Source: Basidiobolus meristosporus CBS 931.73
Lineage: Eukaryota; Basidiobolomycota; Basidiobolomycetes; Basidiobolales; Basidiobolaceae
Assembly: GCA_002104905.1 (NCBI GenBank)
Contig: MCFE01000781.1
Span: forward strand, 1-36,623
DNA: 36,623 nt
Direction of reading: 5' to 3'
Position 1 is the first letter of the stretch. Every line of letters starts with the position of its first letter. This document shows positions 20,865 to 28,657 of the stretch, piece by piece. Under the pieces are notes generated by a model. It was not told the DNA's origin. It saw nothing but the letters and a program-made list of their open reading frames with translations, and did not search any database. Made by a program: the position numbers and the translations under genes.

Positions 20865-21730
20865 TTATCTGATTGTGATTCGTCGGAGGCGGTTAACTGA
20901 CCTCCGTTGTTTAGATGTGGATTTTTTGGTGGCATTGGCGGCCTTTTCGTTGGTTAAGCGAATGTCCGAGCAGGAGGTGTACCATTCAGCTGCATTATTG
21001 GAGCCATTCAACTTCCATCTCCACTGGATCAAGTAGTCCCCAGGGGCACGGTCCTCTGGAATGGTGAAGCATCCACCGCAGCGAGCCTTGTCGGAACCTC
21101 CCGAGAAGCAGTTACCATAGTCAAGCTTGGCGATGGTCCATTGGTTGAGCTGACGCTGCGTAGGGTCCTTGCTCATCGGGGTGGGTGGCATGTTGATGTA
21201 TACAATATTGTTGGGCTCGTCCTTGTGGTTCTTTGCGGGCCAGCGGACACACAGCTGCTGTCCAGGCTTGGCTACAGTCATGGGCCCCCACTTTCCTTGG
21301 CCGTAAGCGCTGTCAACAGGGCTAGCCAGTGTCTCATCCGACCCGACCTCTTCACCTTCACCACCCTTGTAAGCTTTGCCAGTGGAGCATGCAGGCCAGT
21401 CATCTATACGTTAACCAAGTTAGAAACCTAGTGCTACACGACAGATCATCTAGATATCCTACCTGAGTTCTTGATGGATTGTTTATAGTGACGGCTGGGG
21501 TTAACAGAGTCGAGGGAACCAAATGGATACTTCGCCGTCGCTTTATTGTTACTATAGTTGACTGGGAAACGGCGAGCGTAGCCAGCACAAGAGCCAGCGT
21601 TATCATCAAAACTCTGCTTGTTCCCGTTGAACTTCCAGTCCATGCAATCCACCCAAGAATGCCCTACACTCGAGTTGGTCATGGATAAAGCCAGGACCAA
21701 GGAGGTGAAAAAGAACTGCTTGTGGAACAT
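20865..21730 (-). CDS. Secreted N-terminal-His protein, LPMO-like, paralog 2, basic tail
   Basis: Exons 21730-21463 and 21403-20865; the intron at 21462-21404 is 59 bp, GTAGGA...GTATAG, phase 1 at the same site as in its paralogs. The protein is 268 residues. Signal peptide 1-23 ends SSVG, giving mature HSWVDCMDWKF with His24. The three conserved histidines and eight cysteines are kept, and the domain ends EWYTSCSDIRL. It belongs with paralogs 3 and 4 (shared KAYKGGEGEEVGSDETLASP-type insert). After the domain comes about 30 residues of basic tail (KSTSKQRRSVNRLRRITIR). This resembles the basic end of paralog 4 but lacks the acidic linker. The start ATG is the only one ahead of a good signal peptide. 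Confidence 0.85.
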
Positions 21731-21789
21731 GAAGTATAACGGATAACGGATGGGAGTTCGGATGGTATGTCGCCCTGGATGTCATCAGG

Positions 21790-21797
21790 TATTTATC
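21790..21797 (-). promoter_or_regulatory. TATA-like box of paralog 2
   Basis: GATAAATA on the minus strand, about 60 bases upstream of the ATG. It is weaker than the boxes of paralogs 3 and 4. Confidence 0.3.
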
Positions 21798-22114
21798 ACT
21801 TCGGGCAGGGCTATTCAGAGCTGCTCGATGCATTGTTCGAACCGGTCCAAATGCTTTGAGACGAAACACCAGCCCGGTCTCCGACCAATTATCCATTATT
21901 GCACAATGGCGGGCCCACCACCAAGTGATCGAAAATCGAGGGGCCTGACGAGAACACTATATATCCGTTTATTTACTCTAAGGAAGCACTGCTTTATCCT
22001 TTTTTTTCGGAAACCCATGGTTTTTAACAAATCGATATGAACAATGGAACGATCAACTTTGAATACAATGAATGATTTTCGCCCCGTAGAATCGATCTCC
22101 TGGCTGTACGTGGT
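21798..22114. other. Intergenic, no gene seen
   Basis: Promoter side of paralog 2 and 3' side of paralog 3. Nothing else is recognised. Confidence 0.4.
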
Positions 22115-22119
22115 TTAGA

Positions 22120-23310
22120 TCATGCTACGTTTGGCGGTGTATTTGATATTACGGCGAAGGTTGTAGACTGGATAGCTCCCAGACAACGAGCGTCTACCAT
22201 GGTGTCTACGGCCACGCTTATGGTTGTCATCTTCGTCTCGTCTTCGTCTTCGTCTTCATCATCACCTTCGTCTTGGTCCTCATCGTCATTGTTATCACCA
22301 CCCTTGTTTTCTTCATCGTCATCGCCCTCATCATCATCATCTTCATCATCACCATTGTTGGTTGGTGCTGGCTTCTTGTAGTTCGGTGGGTTTGGTGTGG
22401 GCTTGCCTACATTGCCTTTGCCGTTCTTCGAGGTGGTGGTGACTTTGCCACCGCTCTCGGTGCTGCTTGGAGCTGGGTCTACGGTGGCGGTAGGGGCAAC
22501 TCCACCCTTACCGTTTCCGATGCGAACATCTGAGCATGAGGTGTACCACTCGGGGACATTGTCTTCGCCGTTCAACTTCCATCTCCACTGGATCAAGTAG
22601 TCCCCAGGGGCACGGTCTGGAACGGTGAAGCATCCACCACAGCGAGCCTTGTCGGACCCACCAGAGAAGCAGTTGCCATAGTCAAGCTTGGCGATGGTCC
22701 ATTGGTTGAGCTGACGCTGCGTAGGGTCCTTGCTCATCGGGGTGGGTGGCATGTTGATGTATACAACATTGTCGGGCTCGTCCTTGTGGTTCTTTGCGGG
22801 CCAGCGGACACACAGCTGCTGTCCAGGCTTGGCTACAGTCATGGGTCCCCACTTTCCTTGGCCATAAGCGCTGTCAACAGGGCTAGCCAGTGTCTCATCC
22901 GACCCGACCTCTTCACCTTCACCGCCTTTGTATGTTTTGCCAGTGGAGCAAGCAGGCCAGTCATCTAATATCAGCAGGATCAAAAAATCGATCAGTACTT
23001 GCAAAAATGGGACCTCACAGCATATCAACTGATCCTTACCTGGATTCTTTTCTGATTGCTTGTAGTGACGGTTTGGATCAGCACTATCCAAGGACCCGAA
23101 AGCATATCTAGGACTGACTTGGTCTCCGTTGTACTTGACGGGGTAGCGACGAGCATACCCAGCACAATAGCCAGCATTGTCGTCGAAGCTTTGCTTACCG
23201 CCATTGAATCTCCAGTCCATACAGTCAACCCAGGAATGGGCATCACTGAAGGAGGGCATCACCATCAAGGTGGCGGCGACGGAAGCAAGGAAAAACTTGG
23301 TTTGGACCAT
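22120..23310 (-). CDS. Secreted N-terminal-His protein, LPMO-like, paralog 3, acidic tail, frameshifted end
   Basis: Exons 23310-23040 and 22964-22120; the intron at 23039-22965 is 75 bp, GTAAGG...ATTAG. The spliced protein is 371 residues. Signal peptide 1-24 ends FSDA, with His25 at the mature N-terminus (HSWVDCMDWRF). The domain ends EWYTSCSDVRI and is nearly identical to paralog 4. A Ser/Thr/Pro/Gly/Lys linker follows (SSTESGGKVTTTSKNGKGN), then about 40 acidic residues. From about 22227 the frame runs on as ETKMTTISVAVDTMVDARC to a TGA at 22120. The neighbouring frame instead keeps a basic tail ending near 22115 that matches paralog 4 (SYPVYNLRRNIK). One base is therefore missing in the GAG-GAC repeat. 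The intron has no stop and a length divisible by three, so unspliced mRNA also reads through. Confidence 0.85.
   Translation of the reverse strand: MVQTKFFLASVAATLMVMPSFSDAHSWVDCMDWRFNGGKQSFDDNAGYCAGYARRYPVKYNGDQVSPRYAFGSLDSADPNRHYKQSEKNPGKDQLICCEVPFLQVLIDFLILLILDDWPACSTGKTYKGGEGEEVGSDETLASPVDSAYGQGKWGPMTVAKPGQQLCVRWPAKNHKDEPDNVVYINMPPTPMSKDPTQRQLNQWTIAKLDYGNCFSGGSDKARCGGCFTVPDRAPGDYLIQWRWKLNGEDNVPEWYTSCSDVRIGNGKGGVAPTATVDPAPSSTESGGKVTTTSKNGKGNVGKPTPNPPNYKKPAPTNNGDDEDDDDEGDDDEENKGGDNNDDEDQDEGDDEDEDEDETKMTTISVAVDTMVDARCLGAIQSTTFAVISNTPPNVA
22230..22352 (-). repeat. GAT/GAC/GAA/GAG repeat coding the acidic linker of paralog 3
   Basis: Imperfect GAY/GAR triplets code for Asp/Glu with a few Gly, Asn and Lys. 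The repeat is shorter and less pure than the matching tract in paralog 4 and contains the likely one-base loss. Confidence 0.8.
22330..23290 (-). repeat. Left arm of a large inverted duplication
   Basis: About 960 bp nearly identical, in opposite orientation, to 24468-25428. It covers paralog 3 from the middle of the signal peptide through the intron and into the acidic repeat. The 75-bp introns differ at only two sites by my count. The arms are separated by about 1.2 kb that is mostly unlike. Confidence 0.9.
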
Positions 23311-23439
23311 GTTCGTTCAAGGGATAATAAATGGACGGCTTCGTAAGATAGGCTAACTCGATAAGGAACGGGGTTGACCAGCGACCGCTTTGCAACTTGT
23401 CAAGTGTTGAATGATAAATTATTAAGGATGCTAGGCTAG

Positions 23440-23447
23440 TATTTATA
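23440..23447 (-). promoter_or_regulatory. TATA box of paralog 3
   Basis: TATAAATA on the minus strand, 130 bases upstream of the ATG. GTCGCTGGTCAACC between box and ATG (near 23370) is shared with the paralog 4 leader (near 24371), so part of the leader was duplicated too. Confidence 0.65.
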
Positions 23448-23450
23448 TCC

Positions 23451-24300
23451 ACTAACCAATCTCACTTTGGTAACCCCAGGCGAGAATTTAAAATCAGTCT
23501 TTGTTGTCCCGTGCCATTAGATGGTTCTCAAGATGGATCCCACCAAACCCACAAAAAAGTACGGCCTATTCCCAAAGTTGGCTATCTAGACCCACCTCTT
23601 TCAAGTCTTTGTATGACCCCACATTACACCAGTTTGTGGTGTCGCTAGAATGGGTAGTTGCATCAGTTAATTCATCTCCAGCAACCCTTGAACCTGTGGT
23701 CAATGACTTCATCTAATAACCAAGAGTTACACGAGGCAAGACCCTTTAAAGCCCAGTGGCTACACCACGTTATCAATCCAAAGAGAGTTGGAATTTTAAG
23801 GATCAGAAACCGGCGAATAATGGGGCCAGTGGAGTACCGGAAATTCCATCTTCATTTACAATAAGGAGGATTTTGGATCGGTCTTAAAATCATTAAATTT
23901 GTGCCATGGTCAGGCCAATGGCTATGAAGGCCTCGAATTCGTGTGGCACTCTAGTATGAAGTCGGTAGTCTCATGAGATTGTTGGTGGTTGGCGAATTTC
24001 ACTCATTTCATCGGATCGGTTAAGCTTAGAGTAGATATGGGATCCTTGGTGAGATGACTTTTGCTTTTTCCAGAGGTTTCAGTGGATTTGCCTGTATGCA
24101 TGGTGCATGATAACAACCCTAAATCCGATGATTTTCTCCACCACAAAAGCAAGACTTTTCATGAAGGCCGGGGTTTTCCCTGTCATTAATCTTGGACGCC
24201 CTCTACTAATTAATGCTTGCTACTGGTGTTACCTCTCGATCAAATTGCTGGTCCTGCGAGTAACGAAACCGTGAAAGACCCCGAACAGTGCGTAACACAG
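23451..24300. other. Divergent promoter region between paralogs 3 and 4
   Basis: No gene seen. It lies between two outward-facing TATA boxes (23440 minus, 24307 plus) and may hold shared upstream control sites, but no palindromic operator was recognised. Confidence 0.4.
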
Positions 24301-24306
24301 AAGGGG

Positions 24307-24313
24307 TATAAAA
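24307..24313 (+). promoter_or_regulatory. TATA box of paralog 4
   Basis: TATAAAA, about 135 bases upstream of the ATG at 24448, nearly the same spacing as in paralog 3. Confidence 0.65.
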
Positions 24314-24447
24314 CCAACGATCTTCCCACTCTGGAATGACATTCAACACAACCAACTTCAAAGGATAAGGTCGCTGGTCAACCACTTTGCATCCTTCATT
24401 ACATTTCTTTTTGAATACTAGCGTATACCCTCAGCTTTACCGTAACC

Positions 24448-25764
24448 ATGGTCTACTCCAAACTCTTCCTCGCTTCCGTGGCCGCTACCATGATGATGAT
24501 GCCCTCCTTCAGTGATGCCCATTCCTGGGTTGACTGTATGGACTGGAGATTCAATGGCGGTAAGCAAAGCTTCGACGACAATGCTGGCTATTGTGCTGGG
24601 TATGCTCGTCGCTACCCCGTCAAGTACAACGGAGACCAAGTCAGTCCTAGATATGCTTTCGGGTCCTTGGATAGTGCTGATCCAAACCGTCACTACAAGC
24701 AATCAGAAAAGAATCCAGGTAAGGATCAGTTGAAATGTTGTGAGGTCCCATTTTTGCAAGTACTGATCGATTTTTTGATCCTGCTGATATTAGATGACTG
24801 GCCTGCTTGCTCCACTGGTAAAACATACAAAGGCGGTGAAGGTGAAGAGGTCGGGTCGGATGAGACACTGGCTAGCCCTGTTGACAGCGCTTATGGCCAA
24901 GGAAAGTGGGGACCCATGACTGTAGCCAAGCCTGGACAGCAGCTGTGTGTCCGCTGGCCCGCCAAGAACCACAAGGACGAGCCCGACAATGTTGTATACA
25001 TCAATATGCCACCCACCCCGATGAGCAAGGACCCTACGCAGCGTCAGCTCAACCAATGGACCATCGCCAAGCTTGACTATGGCAACTGCTTCTCTGGTGG
25101 GTCCGACAAGGCTCGCTGCGGTGGATGCTTCACCGTTCCAGACCGTGCCCCTGGGGACTACTTGATCCAGTGGAGATGGAAGTTGAACGGCGAAGACAAT
25201 GTCCCCGAGTGGTACACCTCATGCTCAGATGTTCGCATCGGAAACGGTAAGGGTGGAGTTGCCCCTACCGCCACCGTAGACCCAGCTCCAAGCAGCACCG
25301 AGAGCGGTGGCAAAGTCACCACCACCTCGAAGAACGGCAAAGGCAATGTAGGCAAGCCCACACCAAACCCACCGAACTACAAGAAGCCAGCACCAACCAA
25401 CAATGGTGATGATGAAGATGATGATGACGATGAAGACAACGATGAGGAAGACGATGAAGACAACGATGAAGACGACGATGAAGACAACGATGAGGAAGAC
25501 GATGAAGACAACGATGAAGATGACGATGAGGACGACGATGATGAAGATGACGATGAGGACGACGATGATGAAGATGACGATGAGGACGACGATGAGGACA
25601 ACGATGAGGACGATGATGAGGACGACGATGAAGACGACGATGAGGATGAAGACGATCATCGTCGCCATGGCCGTCGTGGCCACCATCACCGTCATGACAG
25701 ATCTAAGCGCTCCTACCCCATCTACAACCTCCGTCGTAACATCAAGCGTACCATCAATGCGTAA
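24448..25764 (+). CDS. Secreted N-terminal-His protein, LPMO-like, paralog 4, acidic linker and basic tail
   Basis: Exons 24448-24718 and 24794-25764; the intron at 24719-24793 is 75 bp, GTAAGG...ATTAG, phase 1. The spliced protein is 413 residues. Signal peptide 1-24 ends FSDA, with His25 the mature first residue. The domain of about 210 residues has the three conserved His and eight Cys and ends EWYTSCSDVRI. A Ser/Thr/Pro/Lys linker follows, then about 90 Asp/Glu residues (25405-25657), then a His/Arg-rich basic tail (HRRHGRRGHHHRHDRSKR, ending NLRRNIKRTINA). The acidic and basic blocks could bind each other, metal, or a charged cell wall; this is inference. The intron is stop-free, so intron retention would add 25 mostly hydrophobic residues in frame. 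Confidence 0.87.
   Translation: MVYSKLFLASVAATMMMMPSFSDAHSWVDCMDWRFNGGKQSFDDNAGYCAGYARRYPVKYNGDQVSPRYAFGSLDSADPNRHYKQSEKNPGKDQLKCCEVPFLQVLIDFLILLILDDWPACSTGKTYKGGEGEEVGSDETLASPVDSAYGQGKWGPMTVAKPGQQLCVRWPAKNHKDEPDNVVYINMPPTPMSKDPTQRQLNQWTIAKLDYGNCFSGGSDKARCGGCFTVPDRAPGDYLIQWRWKLNGEDNVPEWYTSCSDVRIGNGKGGVAPTATVDPAPSSTESGGKVTTTSKNGKGNVGKPTPNPPNYKKPAPTNNGDDEDDDDDEDNDEEDDEDNDEDDDEDNDEEDDEDNDEDDDEDDDDEDDDEDDDDEDDDEDDDEDNDEDDDEDDDEDDDEDEDDHRRHGRRGHHHRHDRSKRSYPIYNLRRNIKRTINA
24468..25428 (+). repeat. Right arm of the large inverted duplication
   Basis: Partner of 22330-23290. Mature proteins of paralogs 3 and 4 are the same from His25 through the Pro/Asn-rich linker as far as I compared, while the signal-peptide start and 3' ends differ. 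Confidence 0.9.
25405..25657 (+). repeat. GAT/GAC/GAA/GAG repeat coding the acidic linker of paralog 4
   Basis: About 250 bp of GAN triplets with higher-order units (GAAGACAACGATGA and GATGAAGATGACGATGAG recur). It codes for Asp, Glu and some Asn. Such tracts change length easily, which fits the longer form here than in paralog 3. Confidence 0.9.
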
Positions 25765-25839
25765 GTCCCGAAAGCCGAATATGTAGCGCCAAATTTTGTA
25801 TCATTTTCTGTCGGCTCAACGGCCACCCAATGTCCCATA

Positions 25840-25845
25840 AATAAA
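25840..25845 (+). terminator. Poly(A) signal of paralog 4
   Basis: AATAAA, 76 bases after the stop codon. Confidence 0.5.
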
Positions 25846-26170
25846 TTCCCTCGAAACCAAACCTAGAACCTGTGGAAGCCCAAATCGCCCGGGGTTTCGT
25901 GGCCTCCCGAAACGCCAATGAGCTGGATCCTTGCCACACTGACACCAAACAAATTGGATCCGTCATTAATGGGCTTAAGCTTGAATTGCCGATGGTGGCA
26001 CGAAATTAATTCCATCTCCCTTGCGATACCGGAGTGCATGCTGGCCAAGACACCTCCGTCGAAGTCGGGCGATATTTCCAAGCCGGGAAAATTCCCCCTC
26101 GTGACGGGAGGGTGGAAATGAGGATGCATCCGTCAAGAATAAACAGGAGCCAGTTTCGGGCAAAATGAAG
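25846..26170. other. Convergent intergenic gap, no gene seen
   Basis: It lies between the 3' ends of paralogs 4 and 5. Short overlapping open stretches on both strands have no recognisable content. Confidence 0.4.
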
Positions 26171-26174
26171 TGGG

Positions 26175-26180
26175 TTTATT
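26175..26180 (-). terminator. Poly(A) signal of paralog 5
   Basis: AATAAA on the minus strand, about 91 bases past the stop codon. Confidence 0.5.
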
Positions 26181-26270
26181 CCAAAATTAAATTAGATTAA
26201 ATTCAGGATCATTCCTAAATGCTATTCCCTTGTCGGGTAGTCGTAGGGTGGTCAAGGTAAGGTGGTGCGC

Positions 26271-27046
26271 TTATTTCTTGACGCGAACATCGGAGCAGGA
26301 GGTGTACCATTCTGACTTGCCGTCGTCGCCCTTGAGCATCCATCTCCATTGGATGAGGTAGTCTCCGGGCTTACGGTTCTTGGGGACGGTGAAGCAGCCA
26401 CCGCAACGAGCCTTGTCAGAACCACCGGAGAAGCAGTTGCCGTATTGAAGCTTGGCGATGTTCCAGCCGTTCAATTGCTTTTGAGTGGGATCCTTGGAGG
26501 TGGGGCTGGGGGGCATGTTGATGTAGACGATGTTGTTGGGCTCGTTCTTGTGGTTCTTGGCGGGCCAGCGGACACACAACTGTTGTCCAGCCTTGACCTC
26601 AGTCATGGGACCCCATTTACCACCATAGGCTTTGGTGACAGGACTAGCACGAGTCTCGTCAGTACCAACCTCCTCATCACCACCGCGGCGTTTTCCGGTA
26701 GAGCAGGCCGGCCAGCTATCTATAAGGCAATTGTTAGCCAGGGGACTTCGAGGAGAGTCCACCGTTATTGGAGCTTACCGGGGCTTTTCTCGTTTTGCTT
26801 GTAGTGACGGCTAGCGCCAGTGGAATCGAGAGAACCGAAGGCGTATTGGCCAACGTATTGGCCACCCTTCTGCTTCACTGGGAAGCGACGGGCAAATCCC
26901 TTGCACTCTCCGGCATTATCGTCGAAGCTTTTCTTGGATCCCTTGAATCTCCAATCCATGCAGTCCACCCAAGAGTGAGCGTCGGCCAGGGCGACGAACA
27001 CGAGGAGGGCAGCCAGAGCGATGGTTAGCACACGAGTGTTGATCAT
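26271..27046 (-). CDS. Secreted N-terminal-His protein, LPMO-like, paralog 5
   Basis: Exons 27046-26779 and 26719-26271; the intron at 26778-26720 is 59 bp, GTAAGC...TATAG, phase 1. The protein is 238 residues. The ATG at 27046 is chosen over the in-frame one at 27127 because it starts a clean signal peptide (MINTRVLTIALAALLVFVAL, cut after ALADA), and a TATA box lies 95 bases upstream of it. The mature end is His24 (HSWVDCMDWRFKGSKKSFDD). The conserved His in SRHYKQ and RWPAKNHK and eight Cys are kept, and the domain ends EWYTSCSDVRVKK with no tail. It is closest to paralog 1 (shared GGDEEVGTDETRA), so the outer two genes of the cluster form one subgroup. Confidence 0.86.
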
Positions 27047-27140
27047 TCCAAATGAGTAAGGAAGTAAGAAGTGGTTCTCGTCAAGAGAATAAGTGAGGTG
27101 AGAGGAAAATGAATGCCCACCCTCCACGACGGAGGGCCAT

Positions 27141-27148
27141 CTTTTATG
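27141..27148 (-). promoter_or_regulatory. TATA box of paralog 5
   Basis: CATAAAAG on the minus strand, about 95 bases upstream of the ATG at 27046. It lies just upstream of the alternative ATG at 27127, which argues against that start. Confidence 0.5.
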
Positions 27149-27735
27149 CTGGTCAGTCAGTCATCTTGCACCCATCGCTTCCAGGCGCCAAATGGTTTTT
27201 CCTAATGGTGACACGACAATCAAGGTGGATCATTTCGTGAGGAGCTAGATGGACGGGGCTATTCCCGCTCAATTACTGTTGTGTAAAGTGAGGCGAGTGC
27301 ACAAGACCTCCGGATTGGTTTCCCCTTGCGAGAAGCCCATCTAAATCGCCACATTTCGTGTCACCCTGAACGTACATGAATAAATTGTGGGCGTGCAGGA
27401 ATCATCTAATGGCGTTGCGGTTGGCATGGATTTTCGGATGATTTTTGGATCTTCCGCAAATCAAACCGCGCTTACTGAAATTAGTGCATCGGCCTCCCCC
27501 TGGGGCAAGGTTAGGGTAGAGGCGGGGTCAGAGATCACCCCATATCACCCCCCCGTGATGTCATGGAGTTTCGTGACATGTTCCTAGTCGTCATTGAATT
27601 AAAAAAACTTGCTTGCATCAACGATGACGCCCAGGTGAGAGGTGAGCAGAGGGCGCGGCTTACGTATGGAGAGTCTTGGCCAGTTAACTGGTTGCTGAAT
27701 GAGCCATTTCTAACAGTCATCCTCGTCAAGGATTC
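27149..27735. other. Intergenic, no gene seen
   Basis: Divergent promoter space between paralog 5 and the thrombospondin-repeat gene. Nothing is recognised apart from CCCC runs near 27540. Confidence 0.4.
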
Positions 27736-27737
27736 TG

Positions 27738-27745
27738 TATTTAAG
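27738..27745 (+). promoter_or_regulatory. TATA-like box of the thrombospondin-repeat gene
   Basis: TATTTAAG, 56 bases before the coding region, followed by a CA-rich leader (CAACAACAACAACAAC) ending at the ATG. Confidence 0.45.
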
Positions 27746-27800
27746 CTTCACAATCACCACCACCAACTCCATCATCCTCTTCAGCAACAACAACAACAAC

Positions 27801-28103
27801 ATGGATAACGTCAAGAAAGCCTACGATCTTTACAACGCAACCGGCGATAGGGACAACGACGGTATTCCCAATGCGATCGACACCAAGAACAACAACACCG
27901 GTATCTGGAAGGATCAGGATAATGATGGTATCCCTGATATAATCGATTCTACTGACAGTAACACCCAAGGCGCCATGGGGGACAGAGACCACGATGGCAT
28001 CCCCAATGCAGTGGACTTCCAGGACAATCAGCAAAATTCTGGACAAGGTGGGCTTGGTGGGGTCCTGAACAAGGCAAAGGATCTACTTGGAAAGCGTACA
28101 TAA
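27801..28103 (+). CDS. Small protein with thrombospondin type 3 calcium-binding repeats
   Basis: A single exon of 100 residues. Three repeats of the thrombospondin type 3 class are visible: GDRDNDGIPNAID (residues about 15-27), KDQDNDGIPDIID (about 37-49) and GDRDHDGIPNAVD (about 60-72). The alternating Asp/Asn side chains bind calcium in that family. The N-terminus (MDNVKKAYDLYNA) has no signal peptide, which is unusual because such repeats are mostly extracellular. The C-terminus is Gly-rich, then Lys-rich (GGLGGVLNKAKDLLGKRT). A CA-rich leader, a TATA-like box and AATAAA at 28143 frame it well. A role in calcium buffering or scaffolding is inference only. Confidence 0.85.
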   Translation: MDNVKKAYDLYNATGDRDNDGIPNAIDTKNNNTGIWKDQDNDGIPDIIDSTDSNTQGAMGDRDHDGIPNAVDFQDNQQNSGQGGLGGVLNKAKDLLGKRT

Positions 28104-28142
28104 ATGCCTGTATATACTTACGTCCCATTGGTCGTTACTCTC

Positions 28143-28148
28143 AATAAA
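28143..28148 (+). terminator. Poly(A) signal of the thrombospondin-repeat gene
   Basis: AATAAA, 40 bases after the stop codon. Confidence 0.5.
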
Positions 28149-28525
28149 TTAACACCATCAATGATTGTTCTTCACCTGCTCCTGCACCTGCTCCAGGACC
28201 AACCCATCACAAAAAGTCACTCGTGCGCAAATATTTGGCCCAAGGCGCAGGTAAAAACATAAGCTGCTTGCTCAGATCTTTCCGTAACCGTTCATCATCG
28301 AGGCAACATCCAGGAAAGGCATTGGAGTCACAGTTCTTACCGAATAGGGCTGGCAAACCTCCATGATTGATTCGAGAGAAATTCCATTGCAGTTTGGATA
28401 AAGCTGGGCCTAACCTTAGGGTGTGGAAATTTCGAAATTTCGAAATATCGACCGAATTGGTAGAATGCCAGTGTGATTGTATTAATAGTGTAGCCAGCAG
28501 TGAATCCAACCAACTATCTTGTGGC
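28149..28525. other. Intergenic, no gene seen
   Basis: A 150-codon open stretch on the minus strand (28659-28207) runs across the promoter of the next gene and has no domain. It contains an AT-rich palindrome-like run, AAATTTCGAAATTTCGAAAT, near 28428. Confidence 0.35.
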
Positions 28526-28527
28526 GC

Positions 28528-28535
28528 TATAAATA
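28528..28535 (+). promoter_or_regulatory. TATA box of the CFEM-like gene
   Basis: TATAAATA, 130 bases upstream of the ATG at 28658, the same spacing as paralog 3. It shows that the in-frame open sequence from 28367 is promoter and leader, not protein. Confidence 0.65.
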
Positions 28536-28657
28536 CTTCGTTCCGACTGACCTTAACTGCCCTATTCGTATGTGTTTCTACCGTAGAAGGTTCCACGGTA
28601 ATCTTGTTTAAAAGTGGCCCATCCCACTTGATCCACCGACTGCACACTAAATCATCC

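Noticed and set aside
25225-25695. Long antisense open frames of Ser or Val/Ile/Phe across the acidic repeat
   Set aside because: They are shadows of the GAN triplet repeat; a triplet repeat keeps several frames open on the other strand. The same applies at 22199-22533.
27047-27127. Upstream in-frame ATG for paralog 5
   Set aside because: It would put 27 residues ahead of the signal peptide, and the TATA box lies too close to it.
28367-28657. In-frame N-terminal extension of the CFEM-like protein
   Set aside because: It would bury the signal peptide and contains the TATA box at 28528. The ATG at 28658 starts a proper signal sequence.
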